The notes under the pieces: model-generated
What the model was told of the DNA's origin: nothing
What the model saw: only the letters and a program-made list of their open reading frames with translations
Database searches by the model: none
Made by a program: the position numbers and the translations under genes
Origin: Flavobacterium sp. Leaf82
Lineage (GTDB): Bacteria > Bacteroidota > Bacteroidia > Flavobacteriales > Flavobacteriaceae
Reading direction: 5' to 3'
NCBI RefSeq assembly: GCF_001422725.1
Contig: NZ_LMMA01000037.1
Span: 62,001-126,000 of the forward strand
DNA length: 64,000 nucleotides
Part shown: positions 8,467 to 18,189 of the stretch, in pieces
Numbering within the stretch: position 1 is the first letter of the stretch
Layout of the letters: the number at the start of each line of letters is the position of its first letter

Positions 8467-9891
8467 TTATTTTAAGATCGCATATTCTAAAGTTACATTT
8501 CCTCTTTCGCCTGCTTCATTCAACATTGTAAGGAATTTTAACTTATAATAATTTCCTGCAGCATCTTTAATCACATAAAATCGATCTGTTCTAATACTTG
8601 GCAAACTAGTTGGTCCTCCGCCATTTCTCCAGTTAGCTCCAATTATTCTTTGATCTGTAGCAGAAACTTTAAAATTATCTTCAACAACTTTTGCTTTTGT
8701 AAAATCAGTATAAGATCCTCCAGCAGCAACTAAAACCTGATAAACTTGCGCTCCTGCTCTTGAATTCGTACTAATAAAATCGGCATAACCGTAACTAACT
8801 TCACCAGCACCCATATTTAAATAATTGGTAAAAACGGTAAAGTTTAAATCCCATTTTGCTTTTTCAGGCTCAACAGAAACAGTATTTCCAGAAGCTAAAC
8901 TAAAAAATGTAAAATTATAAGCAGCATCTTTAGTAATTACTTTCTCTGTGAAAGTTGCAGAAGTTAAATCTGCATATTGAATTTTATATCCAGTACCGCT
9001 TCTTAAAATCCTAACTTTTTTCCATCCTCTGGATTCACCGTCAACGATAACACTTCCTTTTTCAGGTACAGCAGTTCCAACCAAAGATCCCATATTAACT
9101 AAATAAACTTTGTTTTCAGAATCTGTAGCTGAAATCTCTGCAATTGCAGTTCCAATTCCTGCTCCGGCACCTGCTAAAACACCAGTTGGGTTATCCACAT
9201 ATCCGTTTGAAGCAGCAGTTGTTCCAGCACCAACTGTTACATCTGCATCAATCACTTGAGATAAAGTAATATCAGATGTTTCTAATTTTTTTACGGCCAT
9301 TTTAACAGATCCGTTTATTATAACTCTAAAGTCAGTTCCTGAAGAAAAACCAAAATCCCAAGCTGCTCTGTTTACTGATTTAGAAGTACCAGAACTTAAA
9401 TCAAGATAAAGTTGATTTGGCTGATTTGGACCTCCAACAGTAGCTGCTAAAACATTTCCTAATGAAGCTGTTTGATTAAAATTAACCTGAATTGATTTGT
9501 TCAGTCCAGTTACAACATTGATAGAAGAACTATTAATCGTAAAAACAACATTTTTTACTTCTCCTTCAATAGCTTCTTTTAACTTATTAACAGTAAAGCT
9601 TACTGATGAAACATTTTTTTCAAAAGGAACAATAACAGTCTTAGCCGTTGCAGCTGGCAAAGTTGTAAAATCAGTTCCACTAACAACTGCAGTTTCAGTA
9701 AAAGAGATTGTAAGAGTTCCTGCAGCAGCCGTAGGTGTAGCAAATTTTAATTCTATAGGAGTTGCTGCTGCAGTTAAATTTAATGAAGCCTCTGCAAAAG
9801 TGACTGCATTAGCCTCAACTGTATTATTATCATCACTTGAACACGAAACAAGCGATAATAAAGCGATTGATAAAAATAAAAGTTTTTTCAT
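8467..9891 (-). CDS. HmuY-family haem-binding-type lipoprotein with Calx-beta-like N-terminus
   Basis: A surface or periplasmic lipoprotein of 474 residues. The signal ends in a lipobox with Cys17. Residues 27-140 are Thr/Ala/Val-rich beta strands with the pattern VSGTDFTTLP ... EGEVKNVVFTI, resembling a Calx-beta domain. Residues 150-474 carry HmuY-like features: a WDFGFSSGTDFRVIING segment, VYLVNMG, GWKKVRI and a second KWDLNFTVFTNYLN segment. It is about twice the length of classical HmuY (roughly 216 aa). It lies 17 nt after a TonB-receptor gene and opposite a DUF6607 gene, a context I associate with haem/iron uptake. The family call is fairly firm; the ligand is inferred. Confidence 0.8.
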   Translation of the reverse strand: MKKLLFLSIALLSLVSCSSDDNNTVEANAVTFAEASLNLTAAATPIELKFATPTAAAGTLTISFTETAVVSGTDFTTLPAATAKTVIVPFEKNVSSVSFTVNKLKEAIEGEVKNVVFTINSSSINVVTGLNKSIQVNFNQTASLGNVLAATVGGPNQPNQLYLDLSSGTSKSVNRAAWDFGFSSGTDFRVIINGSVKMAVKKLETSDITLSQVIDADVTVGAGTTAASNGYVDNPTGVLAGAGAGIGTAIAEISATDSENKVYLVNMGSLVGTAVPEKGSVIVDGESRGWKKVRILRSGTGYKIQYADLTSATFTEKVITKDAAYNFTFFSLASGNTVSVEPEKAKWDLNFTVFTNYLNMGAGEVSYGYADFISTNSRAGAQVYQVLVAAGGSYTDFTKAKVVEDNFKVSATDQRIIGANWRNGGGPTSLPSIRTDRFYVIKDAAGNYYKLKFLTMLNEAGERGNVTLEYAILK

Positions 9892-9908
9892 TGAGTTATT
9901 AATTTATA

Positions 9909-12020
9909 TTAAAGATTAAGGTTATATGCTAATTTTAAAAAGTATGAGCGCCCGTAAGCCAGCATCACTTCTCCCGGCGCAGCATGTCCAGCCGTTTGAC
10001 TTGTATTTGTTTGATTTACATTTGTTATATCAAAAACATTTCTTGCTCCAATTGTAACTTCAAATTGGTCATTAAAGAAGTTTTTTCGAATTGAAATGTC
10101 AAGCCAGTTGCTTGGATCAATATCAGATATGATAAAAGAAGAAGAGCCTTCTATAAAACGTTGTGTCTTTCCATTGTATTTATAATATCCTGAAAATGTG
10201 GTTTTCCACTTTGGAATTAAATAAGAAAAACTTGCATTTAAATTAAAAGAGTAAAGAAATTTATCATCAGAGGCAAATACTTTGTTCTCTATCTTTTGTG
10301 AAATTCCAATTATTGCAGCTCCAAAATTAAAAGTCAAATTATCTTTTTGAAATTGATTCATTGTTGAAAAATTCCAAACCTTATATTTACTTATATTAAT
10401 GTATTGATATTCTGGATTGCCTGTGTCAGGATTAAATCCAGTTAATGCCATATCTATTCTATCATCTACGTCTAAATAACTACCCGCCACAGTATTTGAC
10501 ATTTGTAATCCAGAAGAAAATACTGTTGTTTTTTTAAGACTGGTTTCGTAAGATGTACTGGTTTCAGGGATAAGATTTTCATTACCAATAAAGAAATGTC
10601 CATCAAAAATTAGCTTAGAATATAGTTCCTCAAAAGTTGGTGTACGAAATCCATTTCCATATGATGCACGAGCTTCTACTCCTTTGTCGAATAAATATCT
10701 TAGACCTATTGAAGAAGCATATTGGTTTTCAAATTTTGATTGAGCTGAAAATCTTAATCCCGGTCTAATCGAAAATCTTTGAGTTGCCATAATCTCCGAA
10801 GAAGCAAAAAAGTCATAATTTTCAATGGTTTTGCGTATGGGCACAAAAATATTACTGGCTTCCTGAACAAGTGAGAATCCTTGGTTGTTTACAAATTCAT
10901 ATCCTATCTGTAAGTCAACTGTTTTATCTGCAAAAAAATTACTTAATGTTCCTGTAGAATAAAGAACTTCCATCGATTGGTCTTTTACCTTAACATTGTT
11001 TGCCTCTGTCTTATTTGCAAAAAGATATCTGAAATCTTCTACGTCACGCTGTTGTTTTTGATGAGAAACGGACACATTGTAATTTAGCTGAGAAAATATT
11101 TTACCTGTTGCATTTAAATTATGGAAATATCTATTCGTTAAATATCTTTTATCATCAGCGTATCTGTAAGATCCTGTTACAGGATTAAAACCAGACTGTA
11201 CTGTACTATTATAATAATCTACATTTTCATCTAAATATTCAAACTTATAGAAAAAACGAAAATTATCTTTACTGTAAGCTATTAATGCAGTTCCGTTTAG
11301 CTGATCTTTCGGCAACCATCGATAACCTCTTGAACCGTCATTTTCGTCATAATCGACTCCATTTTTATCATTTAAATATCCTTGAAAGTCGTTACGATTT
11401 ACACCTAGTGAAACATACCAGTTTTTATCAAAATTATGAGAAACTTTTAAGGATTGAATATGTCGTCCTTCTTTAAAAAGAGAGTATTCATCGCTGATAG
11501 TTTCTTCCTGAACCGCAGCATTTATACCCCATTTATATTTTGAAGATTTTTTTGTAATAATATTTAAGACACCACTAACGGCATTCCCACCATATGTAAC
11601 TCCCATTGAGCCTTCAACGATTTCGATATGATCAACATCATTAAGGTTTATCTGAGATAAATCAGTATTATTTCCTAAACCAGCTTCATTAACCAAAGGA
11701 ACATTATCTACCAAAATTTTAAAATACTGGGCATCTAAACCAAATAAAGAAACTGTTGATCTACCACTAGTACTACTTGGTCTTACAGTTATATTTAAGT
11801 ATTGATTTAAAACATCTGCTAAATTATTGGCTGCCAGATTTTGTATGTCCTTACTCGAAATAACCCGAACATTAAAAACCGATTTTTTAATTGACTGTGG
11901 TTCAAACTGTCCGGTAACAACCACTTCAGAAAGTTTATTTACAGCCGTAGTATCTTTTTCTTGTGCAAACGAAATTTGACAAAAAACAAAAGCTGTAAAA
12001 AGGGTAAATTTTATTTTCAT
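9909..12020 (-). CDS. TonB-dependent outer-membrane receptor, HmuR-like
   Basis: A 703-residue TonB-dependent receptor. The signal peptide ends ISFAQ near residue 20. A short TonB-box region (LSEVVVTGQF) and a plug domain (about 40-160, with IVEGSMGVTYGGNAVSGVLNI) follow, then a 22-strand-type beta-barrel ending in the aromatic-rich SYFLKLAYNLNL. It lacks the N-terminal CarboxypepD-like domain of SusC proteins, as expected for metal or haem receptors. It is the first gene of an operon with the HmuY-like lipoprotein and is transcribed from a promoter that mirrors that of the divergent DUF6607 gene. Haem as substrate is inferred from the partners. Confidence 0.88.
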   Translation of the reverse strand: MKIKFTLFTAFVFCQISFAQEKDTTAVNKLSEVVVTGQFEPQSIKKSVFNVRVISSKDIQNLAANNLADVLNQYLNITVRPSSTSGRSTVSLFGLDAQYFKILVDNVPLVNEAGLGNNTDLSQINLNDVDHIEIVEGSMGVTYGGNAVSGVLNIITKKSSKYKWGINAAVQEETISDEYSLFKEGRHIQSLKVSHNFDKNWYVSLGVNRNDFQGYLNDKNGVDYDENDGSRGYRWLPKDQLNGTALIAYSKDNFRFFYKFEYLDENVDYYNSTVQSGFNPVTGSYRYADDKRYLTNRYFHNLNATGKIFSQLNYNVSVSHQKQQRDVEDFRYLFANKTEANNVKVKDQSMEVLYSTGTLSNFFADKTVDLQIGYEFVNNQGFSLVQEASNIFVPIRKTIENYDFFASSEIMATQRFSIRPGLRFSAQSKFENQYASSIGLRYLFDKGVEARASYGNGFRTPTFEELYSKLIFDGHFFIGNENLIPETSTSYETSLKKTTVFSSGLQMSNTVAGSYLDVDDRIDMALTGFNPDTGNPEYQYINISKYKVWNFSTMNQFQKDNLTFNFGAAIIGISQKIENKVFASDDKFLYSFNLNASFSYLIPKWKTTFSGYYKYNGKTQRFIEGSSSFIISDIDPSNWLDISIRKNFFNDQFEVTIGARNVFDITNVNQTNTSQTAGHAAPGEVMLAYGRSYFLKLAYNLNL

Positions 12021-12046
12021 TATTTTTATTCAGTCTTAATAATGAC

Positions 12047-12096
12047 GCAAATATATAACTATTTTTAATTGTTCTAAATAAAATTTATATATTTGC
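12047..12096. promoter_or_regulatory. Mirror-symmetric divergent promoter of the haem/iron locus
   Basis: GCAAATATATAA (12047-12058) is the exact inverse of TTATATATTTGC (12085-12096). Each half contains TATATTTG, a perfect -7 element: one reads left into the TonB receptor and the other right into the DUF6607 gene. The 26-bp centre contains TTCTAAATAA, an A/T half-site that could be part of a Fur-type operator (inference). The geometry suggests the two promoters compete or are repressed together. Confidence 0.6.
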
Positions 12097-12123
12097 AAAA
12101 AATTTAAAAACAAAAAATAAGTT

Positions 12124-13026
12124 ATGATTTCAAAAAGCCTCTATTTTTCAGCCGTTATGGCTTTGACTTGTAGTCTTGGTTTCAGTCAGGACAAAAAACA
12201 GCAAGACATTAAATCAATTAAATCAATGTGTGGTTGTTATGAAGTGAAATTTAATTTTACTGAAACTTTTCAATATCCTAAAGATTCAGCTACTTATAAA
12301 CCTTCTGAAACTAAACATGAATCTGCTTTAGAATGGGTAGAGTTATTAGAAGACACTCCTAACAAAATCGTAATGCAGCACTTATTAATAGTAAGTGATG
12401 ATATGATTATTAAACACTGGAGACAAGATTGGCTATACGAAAACACAGACTTATATTCATTTGATAAAGGGACTTCCTGGAAATATAAAAAACTAGATAA
12501 AAAAGCCGTTAAAGGTCAATGGACTCAAAAAGTATATCAGGTAGATGACAGTCCAAGATATGAAGGATCTTCAACTTGGGTGCATGTAGACGGAAAAGAT
12601 TACTGGGCGAATGTTGCTGATGCGCCTTTACCAAGAAGAGAGCAAACAAAACGTAATGATTACAATGTTTTAAAAAGAAGAAACATTCATGAAATCACTG
12701 CTACAGGATGGAATCACGAGCAAGACAACGATAAATTAATCAGAGACGATAGTGGAAAAGATGTTTTGTTAGCGCAAGAAAAAGGATTTGATGTTTATAC
12801 TAAAGTTCCGGATATTAAATGTATTGCCGGACAAAAATGGTGGGTAGCAAATAATGTTCTTTGGAAGAATGTTCGTGACAAATGGCAAACTCTTTTTGAC
12901 AGACATCAGGACTTAAACTTAGAAGCGAAAGTGGACAGAAAAGCACTTTATTCTCTTTTGTTTGATTTAAAACCAACTGCAACAAAAGCTGAAACAGATG
13001 CCATCATCAACAAATTCGTAAAATAA
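12124..13026 (+). CDS. DUF6607 family exported protein
   Basis: A 300-residue exported protein with a signal peptide (MISKSLYFSAVMALTCSLGFSQ). The mature part opens with an SMCGCYEVKFNF segment, is Trp-rich (WRQDWLYEN, WTQKVYQVDD, GWNHEQDND) and ends in a helical tail. I recognise it as the DUF6607 family, which is usually beside HmuY/TonB-receptor genes in flavobacteria. No catalytic motif is evident. The paired Cys of MCGC just after the signal region, and His-containing motifs, could bind haem or metal, but this is speculation. It has its own promoter facing the receptor operon and its own terminator. Confidence 0.75.
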   Translation: MISKSLYFSAVMALTCSLGFSQDKKQQDIKSIKSMCGCYEVKFNFTETFQYPKDSATYKPSETKHESALEWVELLEDTPNKIVMQHLLIVSDDMIIKHWRQDWLYENTDLYSFDKGTSWKYKKLDKKAVKGQWTQKVYQVDDSPRYEGSSTWVHVDGKDYWANVADAPLPRREQTKRNDYNVLKRRNIHEITATGWNHEQDNDKLIRDDSGKDVLLAQEKGFDVYTKVPDIKCIAGQKWWVANNVLWKNVRDKWQTLFDRHQDLNLEAKVDRKALYSLLFDLKPTATKAETDAIINKFVK

Positions 13027-13043
13027 ATATTTGTGTTAGTTAC

Positions 13044-13080
13044 AGAAAAAGCCGGTAGTTTCACGACTATCGGCTTTTCT
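13044..13080 (+). terminator. Terminator of the DUF6607 gene
   Basis: Stem AAAAGCCGGTAGT/ACTATCGGCTTTT with one wobble, 18 bp after the stop codon. Confidence 0.7.
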
Positions 13081-13089
13081 ATTAATTAA

Positions 13090-13120
13090 AAAACCGCCTA
13101 AATTAATTTTAGGCGGTTTT
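13090..13120 (-). terminator. Terminator of the SusC-SusD operon
   Basis: Perfect 13-bp stem AAAACCGCCTAAA (13090-13102) with its complement at 13108-13120. A T-run follows on the minus strand. It sits back to back with the DUF6607 terminator. Confidence 0.75.
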
Positions 13121-13153
13121 ATAGTTTTACAGGTCTTTAAGAATAAAAATATA

Positions 13154-14656
13154 TTAGTTTTTATCCCAAAATATTTTTGTCGTTAATTTATCTCCTCCAA
13201 TTGATGCTGCAGCAGCATTATAATTCATGGTGTTTAAGGTTTGTTCCCTAATTGGGTAATTCATTCTTGACGGAATCTGACCTTCTGCAGAAGCATCAGC
13301 ATTTGAAGGCGGGGAAAGTAACGGAAAATTTAATCTTCTTGTAGACGTCCATCCTTCAAATCCTCTATTATATAAAGCATACCATGCTTGTTCTCCTATT
13401 TTTTGCTGCCAGGTTCCGGTTGCACTAGCATAAGCAACAGTCGGTTGGGTCAAATACGTTTCTATAGCTGCTTGTGCAATTCCCCAATCTTTCATTGATG
13501 CTGTAATTGCATTAGTATAATGTGTTGCTGCGTCGCCACTAATTGCAACACCTCTTTCTACAGCTTCTGCTAATAAAAATTCAACTTCTGCATAGTCTAA
13601 ATAAGTTCCTTTAAAGTCCAGTAATTGAATCAAGGCACCTATCTGAGTAAATTTTCCAAAACTATTTTTTAATCCTACCACTCCTCCTTTATAAGGTAAA
13701 GCTTCTCCATTGGTATCTTTTAAGTTTTGAGCAAAATAAACGGTAGTTCTGGGATCATTTTTTGCCACTAATGCGTCTACAAATGGTTGGGCAGGCACGA
13801 AATCATGCCTTCCAGAAAACACCAAATCTACATAAACAGGATTTGTATTGGGTACATTAGTTTGATATGCGATTTTTGCATTATCATCATTTGAAGTAAA
13901 AGTACCTTTTGATGCTGAGATTATCGCAGCATCTGCAAGAGCTTCTTCTAATCCTGATGCTTTAAGATTAATCCCTAATTTTAATTTTATACTATTTGCA
14001 AATTTTATCCATAAAGATAATTGATCTCTATAAATAATATCAGCATTTCCAAAACCTTCATATGCAGGATTTATATTTGCAATGTCACTATCAATACGCA
14101 CAATTAAATCTTTATAAATATCTAATGCCTTATCATATTTTGCCAGATAATTGCCTGAACCTTTATGAGCTTCAGAGTACGGAATGTCTCCAAAGGTATC
14201 GACAAGAATTTGATAGGAGTAAACACTTAAAATATCTATCATTGCCAATTGATTCTTTTGTATAGATGTTTTGGCAGCAAATTGAGGATCCGTTGCTAAA
14301 ATCACTTCACTTTCGATATAGTATTTTGCTTGTTCCAGATCTCCTAAGGAACCATCATTTGTAGTCGTTCCGGCATAAAAAGCTCCCCAATGGTTATCAG
14401 AAATCTTTCTTGTTGTCCATTGATAAACAGATTCGTCTGTATAGGTAGTCTCTGTCCATTGCTGGTTAACTAACCTAAAGATATTTTTATTGACACTTGT
14501 ATTAACGACTTGTTCTGCAATACCTTTTTGTGCACTTGTAAATAAAGAATATGCAGGTACTGTTGATGGATTTTTCTCGTCGTTGTTCATATCCGTCAAA
14601 TCACTGCAAGAGCTTACGAGTAATAAGATACTTAAAAAATAAATTATGTTTTTCAT
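13154..14656 (-). CDS. SusD/RagB-family nutrient-binding lipoprotein
   Basis: A surface lipoprotein of 500 residues with a lipobox at Cys17 (LLLVSSC), followed by the long helical TPR-like fold of the SusD superfamily. The features SDLTDMNNDEKNPSTVPAY, EQAKYYIESE, WIKFANSIKLKLGI and YAEVEFLLAEAVERG are those of the SusD-like group 2 proteins. It lies 11 bp after a SusC gene, the standard partner, and would form the lid of the SusC transporter. No glycoside hydrolase, peptidase or sensor is next to it, so the substrate cannot be read from context; group 2 SusD proteins often serve peptide or glycan uptake. Confidence 0.92.
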   Translation of the reverse strand: MKNIIYFLSILLLVSSCSDLTDMNNDEKNPSTVPAYSLFTSAQKGIAEQVVNTSVNKNIFRLVNQQWTETTYTDESVYQWTTRKISDNHWGAFYAGTTTNDGSLGDLEQAKYYIESEVILATDPQFAAKTSIQKNQLAMIDILSVYSYQILVDTFGDIPYSEAHKGSGNYLAKYDKALDIYKDLIVRIDSDIANINPAYEGFGNADIIYRDQLSLWIKFANSIKLKLGINLKASGLEEALADAAIISASKGTFTSNDDNAKIAYQTNVPNTNPVYVDLVFSGRHDFVPAQPFVDALVAKNDPRTTVYFAQNLKDTNGEALPYKGGVVGLKNSFGKFTQIGALIQLLDFKGTYLDYAEVEFLLAEAVERGVAISGDAATHYTNAITASMKDWGIAQAAIETYLTQPTVAYASATGTWQQKIGEQAWYALYNRGFEGWTSTRRLNFPLLSPPSNADASAEGQIPSRMNYPIREQTLNTMNYNAAAASIGGDKLTTKIFWDKN

Positions 14657-14667
14657 GATATTTTTTA

Positions 14668-17600
14668 TTAAAATTTAAATGTTAAGTTGAATCCTATGTC
14701 TCTTGTTGTAGGCAATGATCCAACAGAATAACCTCTGGATTTATTTCCTGATGACAATCCACTTTCAGGATCTGCATAAGGCAAATTTTTACTAATGATC
14801 CATAAATTGGAACCTAATAAACTTAATGTTGCACTATTTACAAACGTACCTTCAAACACTTTTTTAGGAAAATTATATGAAATAGATACTTCTCTCAATT
14901 TTACGTATGAAGCATCATAAATAAACCCTTTATTTGGTGCTGCCTGATATCCGTAATTACTGGAATATACACCAGGTCCGGTTTTATCAGGAGTATCATT
15001 ATTATTTACAGTCGAAACCAGATTTCGAGAACCATCAGGAGCAACTCCGGCATTTACTACACCATTTTCTCTTACATTTCCTGCTGCTGTTTCAGGATAT
15101 AATCCATTGGCAAGACCATAATACATATCTAATGAGAATATATCACCACCTTTTTGTGTATCGATTAAGAAACTCATCGAAACATTTTTATAGTTAAGCT
15201 TGTTTCTAACTCCTCCTATCCAGTCCGGAGTTACATTACCAATCGTATTATCTGATGTTCCAGATATTAAATATTTACCCGTTTTTTGATCTACTGTTGG
15301 CTGACCATTTGTATAGATATAATCTGTTCCTTTTATAGATCCGTATGCTTCTCCGCTAGTTGCATTAATAGTAACTCCACCCTGAAAAGAAGCGATTTGC
15401 AGATTCCCTACTCCTTCCGGCAAAGAGATAACCTTGCTTTTATTATTCGACCAGTTTACAGTAATATCCCAACTAAAGTTTTCTGTTTTTACAGGAGTTC
15501 CCATAAGTTGAATTTCCAGACCACTATTTTCGATATTTCCTCCATTAACCCATGCATTGGTAAATCCTGATGAAGAGGAAACTGCAGCTGATACAATTTG
15601 ATCTACAGTATTAGTCTTGTAATACGTAACATCAAGACCTAAACGTCTTTTGAAAGCACTTGTCTCTAAACCAATTTCAAAAGATTTTGTTCTTTCAGGT
15701 TTAAGATTAGGATTTTTATTGGTGTTTGGCAAAGTATACATTGGCTCTCCTGTAAAATTTGAGCTTCTTTTATAGGTATTTATTAAACTTAGCGGCTCTG
15801 CATCATTACCAACTTCTGCGTAGTTTAATCTAAACTTTCCTAAATTTAACCATTCAGCTTTTACTAAATTAGAAAACAATAATGCTCCGGAAATTGCGGG
15901 ATAAGTATAGGCATTATTATTACTTGGTAATGTCGACGAAACATCTCTTCGTACAGAGGCATCAATAAAATAAGTATCCTTGTATCCTATCGAACCTTGT
16001 GCATAAATACCATCTACGCCCCAATCTGCTTTATTTTCAGTAGGAAAAGGCAGTTCATATCTTGAATTGGACAACGCATATATTCCAGGAGTAACTAAAC
16101 CTCCAATGGTTGAGGAAAGAACATTATTTCTTTTGTTTCTTCTGGTGTTTGAACCCAAAACTCCGGTTAGGCTAATATCGTCTCCAAATTTTTTATTGAA
16201 GTTTAGCATAAAATCATAATTGATTTCCTGAAAGTTGACATCGTATCTTTGATACCCGGATTTTTCATCAATTGGAGACAGTCCAAAACCAGTTGCAGTA
16301 GAACCTACAGCTCTTCTTTCTTCCTGAAGCTGATTATAAGTATCTAAAGAAACTCGTCCTAAAGCACTTAACCAACTTGTTATTTCGTAATTAAGGGATG
16401 CATAACTAAATAAACGTGTCTTATTATCTGAAGAATAATTTTGATAACGTGTAAAATATGGATTATCCCAATAAGCCGGTTTTAACTCATTTGCGTTGGG
16501 ATCTGCCCAGTTCCAGGTAATATTTTGTCCACCTGATGCATTGTAAACATTTTGCAATTCTTTTACATCAACATTTGTTTGCCACCATTGTCTAAAACTT
16601 CCAATAATATTATCACTATAACCTGTAGAATTTCTACCTACAGTATTTTGTAATGTTACAGCTGCATAAGCGTTTGCAGTCAATTTATCAGTTATTTTTT
16701 GACTAAATCTTGCGCTTATCTGATTTTTTTTCAATTCACTATTTGGTAATATTCCTGTTTGAATTGTATTAACATACGACATCGAAAGACTTGACTTATC
16801 TGTAGATTTTTCCAGAGATAAACTATTTGTATTTGTTAGTGCCGATTTAAAAAAAGTAATTGGTCCGTTTTGAGCTGCACTCCATGCAGTAGATTTATCG
16901 TAATTCTTAGAATATGGCGTAAAAGAATCCCATTGGTAAACAGAATTACCCGTATAAGCATCACCATATGAAGCATCGTTTGATGTATCTACAGTTGGTA
17001 TAGCATTACTATCCAGAAAAGAACTTCCAAAACCGTAACCGGCTCCATATTTATTTTGATATTTAGGAAAAGTAGATTTATCAACTGTTCCTACAGTCAT
17101 ACTGCTCGAAAAAGTAAAACCAACCTTATCATCGCCTTTTTTCCCTTTTTTTGTAGTTACCATTACTACTCCGTTGGCGGCTCTTGATCCGTATAAAGCG
17201 GTAGCGGCAGCACCTTTAAGAATATTAATACTTTCAATATCTTCCTGATTAATATCTGCTGCACTATTGCCATAATCATAACCTCCTCGGCCTGAATTTT
17301 GTTCTGCTGTATTGGAGTTTGAATTATCAACAGGAACTCCGTCTACAACCCACAAAGCCTGATTATTTCCTGTAAGCGATTTATTCCCTCGAATTACAAC
17401 GTTTGTAGAACCTCCAAAATTTGTATTTCTTGAAACTTCGACACCTGCAGCTTTACCTGATAAAAGGTTTGCTACGTTTGTATTTCCTGCTCCGCTATTT
17501 ACTAGATCTTTTCCTGAAATTTGCTGAGAAGCATAACCCAGAGATTTCTTTTCTCTTTTTACTCCCAAAGCTGTAGTTACTACAACGCCTTCAAGTTCTA

Positions 17601-17895
17601 CGGAGTCATCTTTTAATTTTACATTTATGATTGAAGAACCAGCAGCTATTTCCTGAGTTTTCATTCCGATATAACTAAATACTAAAACTTGATTTGATTC
17701 TGCCTTAATAGCATATTTTCCATCAAAATCAGTTTGCACACCTGATTGTGTACCTTTTATTAAAACAGTAACGCCGGGTAAAGGTATTCCGCTGTTATCT
17801 GAAACTATTCCTGTAATTTTTTTTTCCTGCGCAGCTGTAAATTGCAACACAAGTACAAAAAACAGTATCATAAATCCTTTTAGTTTTTGTTTCAT
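14668..17895 (-). CDS. SusC/RagA-family TonB-linked outer-membrane transporter
   Basis: A TonB-dependent transporter of 1075 residues. A signal peptide (to about residue 22) is followed by a CarboxypepD-reg-like domain (about 26-100, GIVSDNSGIPLPGVTVLIKG), the DSVELEGVVVTTALG linker, a plug domain with the SusC signature IESINILKGAAATALYGSRAANGVVMVTTKKG, and a large barrel ending GFNLTFKF. It has no STN domain, so it lacks the usual anti-sigma signalling input. It is the first gene of the SusC-SusD pair. The 561-bp upstream region carries an orphan terminator. Confidence 0.95.
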   Translation of the reverse strand: MKQKLKGFMILFFVLVLQFTAAQEKKITGIVSDNSGIPLPGVTVLIKGTQSGVQTDFDGKYAIKAESNQVLVFSYIGMKTQEIAAGSSIINVKLKDDSVELEGVVVTTALGVKREKKSLGYASQQISGKDLVNSGAGNTNVANLLSGKAAGVEVSRNTNFGGSTNVVIRGNKSLTGNNQALWVVDGVPVDNSNSNTAEQNSGRGGYDYGNSAADINQEDIESINILKGAAATALYGSRAANGVVMVTTKKGKKGDDKVGFTFSSSMTVGTVDKSTFPKYQNKYGAGYGFGSSFLDSNAIPTVDTSNDASYGDAYTGNSVYQWDSFTPYSKNYDKSTAWSAAQNGPITFFKSALTNTNSLSLEKSTDKSSLSMSYVNTIQTGILPNSELKKNQISARFSQKITDKLTANAYAAVTLQNTVGRNSTGYSDNIIGSFRQWWQTNVDVKELQNVYNASGGQNITWNWADPNANELKPAYWDNPYFTRYQNYSSDNKTRLFSYASLNYEITSWLSALGRVSLDTYNQLQEERRAVGSTATGFGLSPIDEKSGYQRYDVNFQEINYDFMLNFNKKFGDDISLTGVLGSNTRRNKRNNVLSSTIGGLVTPGIYALSNSRYELPFPTENKADWGVDGIYAQGSIGYKDTYFIDASVRRDVSSTLPSNNNAYTYPAISGALLFSNLVKAEWLNLGKFRLNYAEVGNDAEPLSLINTYKRSSNFTGEPMYTLPNTNKNPNLKPERTKSFEIGLETSAFKRRLGLDVTYYKTNTVDQIVSAAVSSSSGFTNAWVNGGNIENSGLEIQLMGTPVKTENFSWDITVNWSNNKSKVISLPEGVGNLQIASFQGGVTINATSGEAYGSIKGTDYIYTNGQPTVDQKTGKYLISGTSDNTIGNVTPDWIGGVRNKLNYKNVSMSFLIDTQKGGDIFSLDMYYGLANGLYPETAAGNVRENGVVNAGVAPDGSRNLVSTVNNNDTPDKTGPGVYSSNYGYQAAPNKGFIYDASYVKLREVSISYNFPKKVFEGTFVNSATLSLLGSNLWIISKNLPYADPESGLSSGNKSRGYSVGSLPTTRDIGFNLTFKF

Positions 17896-18163
17896 TATTT
17901 GGTTTTTTTGAATTATCAGTGCAACTTATATAATTAATATAAATTTAACAAGGTTTTTATTTATTTTAACACAAATAATTGTAATCCAATTATTACTTTT
18001 TAAACCAAAACAAGCAGTAAACTATTGATCTTTAGAGGAATCCTAAGAAATGTAAGAATAATTCTAAAAATATTTTTTTTGCAAGGCGATCGCGTAAAAT
18101 CAAATTATCATCTTAGTACGAAGTGTAGGCAATACATACTTGTCTGATTTTATCCATAAAAAA

Positions 18164-18189
18164 AGCCGGCTAAATTTCTTTAGCCGGCT
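18164..18189 (-). terminator. Orphan minus-strand terminator
   Basis: Perfect 11-bp stem AGCCGGCTAAA (18164-18174) with its complement (18179-18189), loop TTTC. TTTTTTT follows on the minus strand only. No annotated minus gene ends here. Confidence 0.75.
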
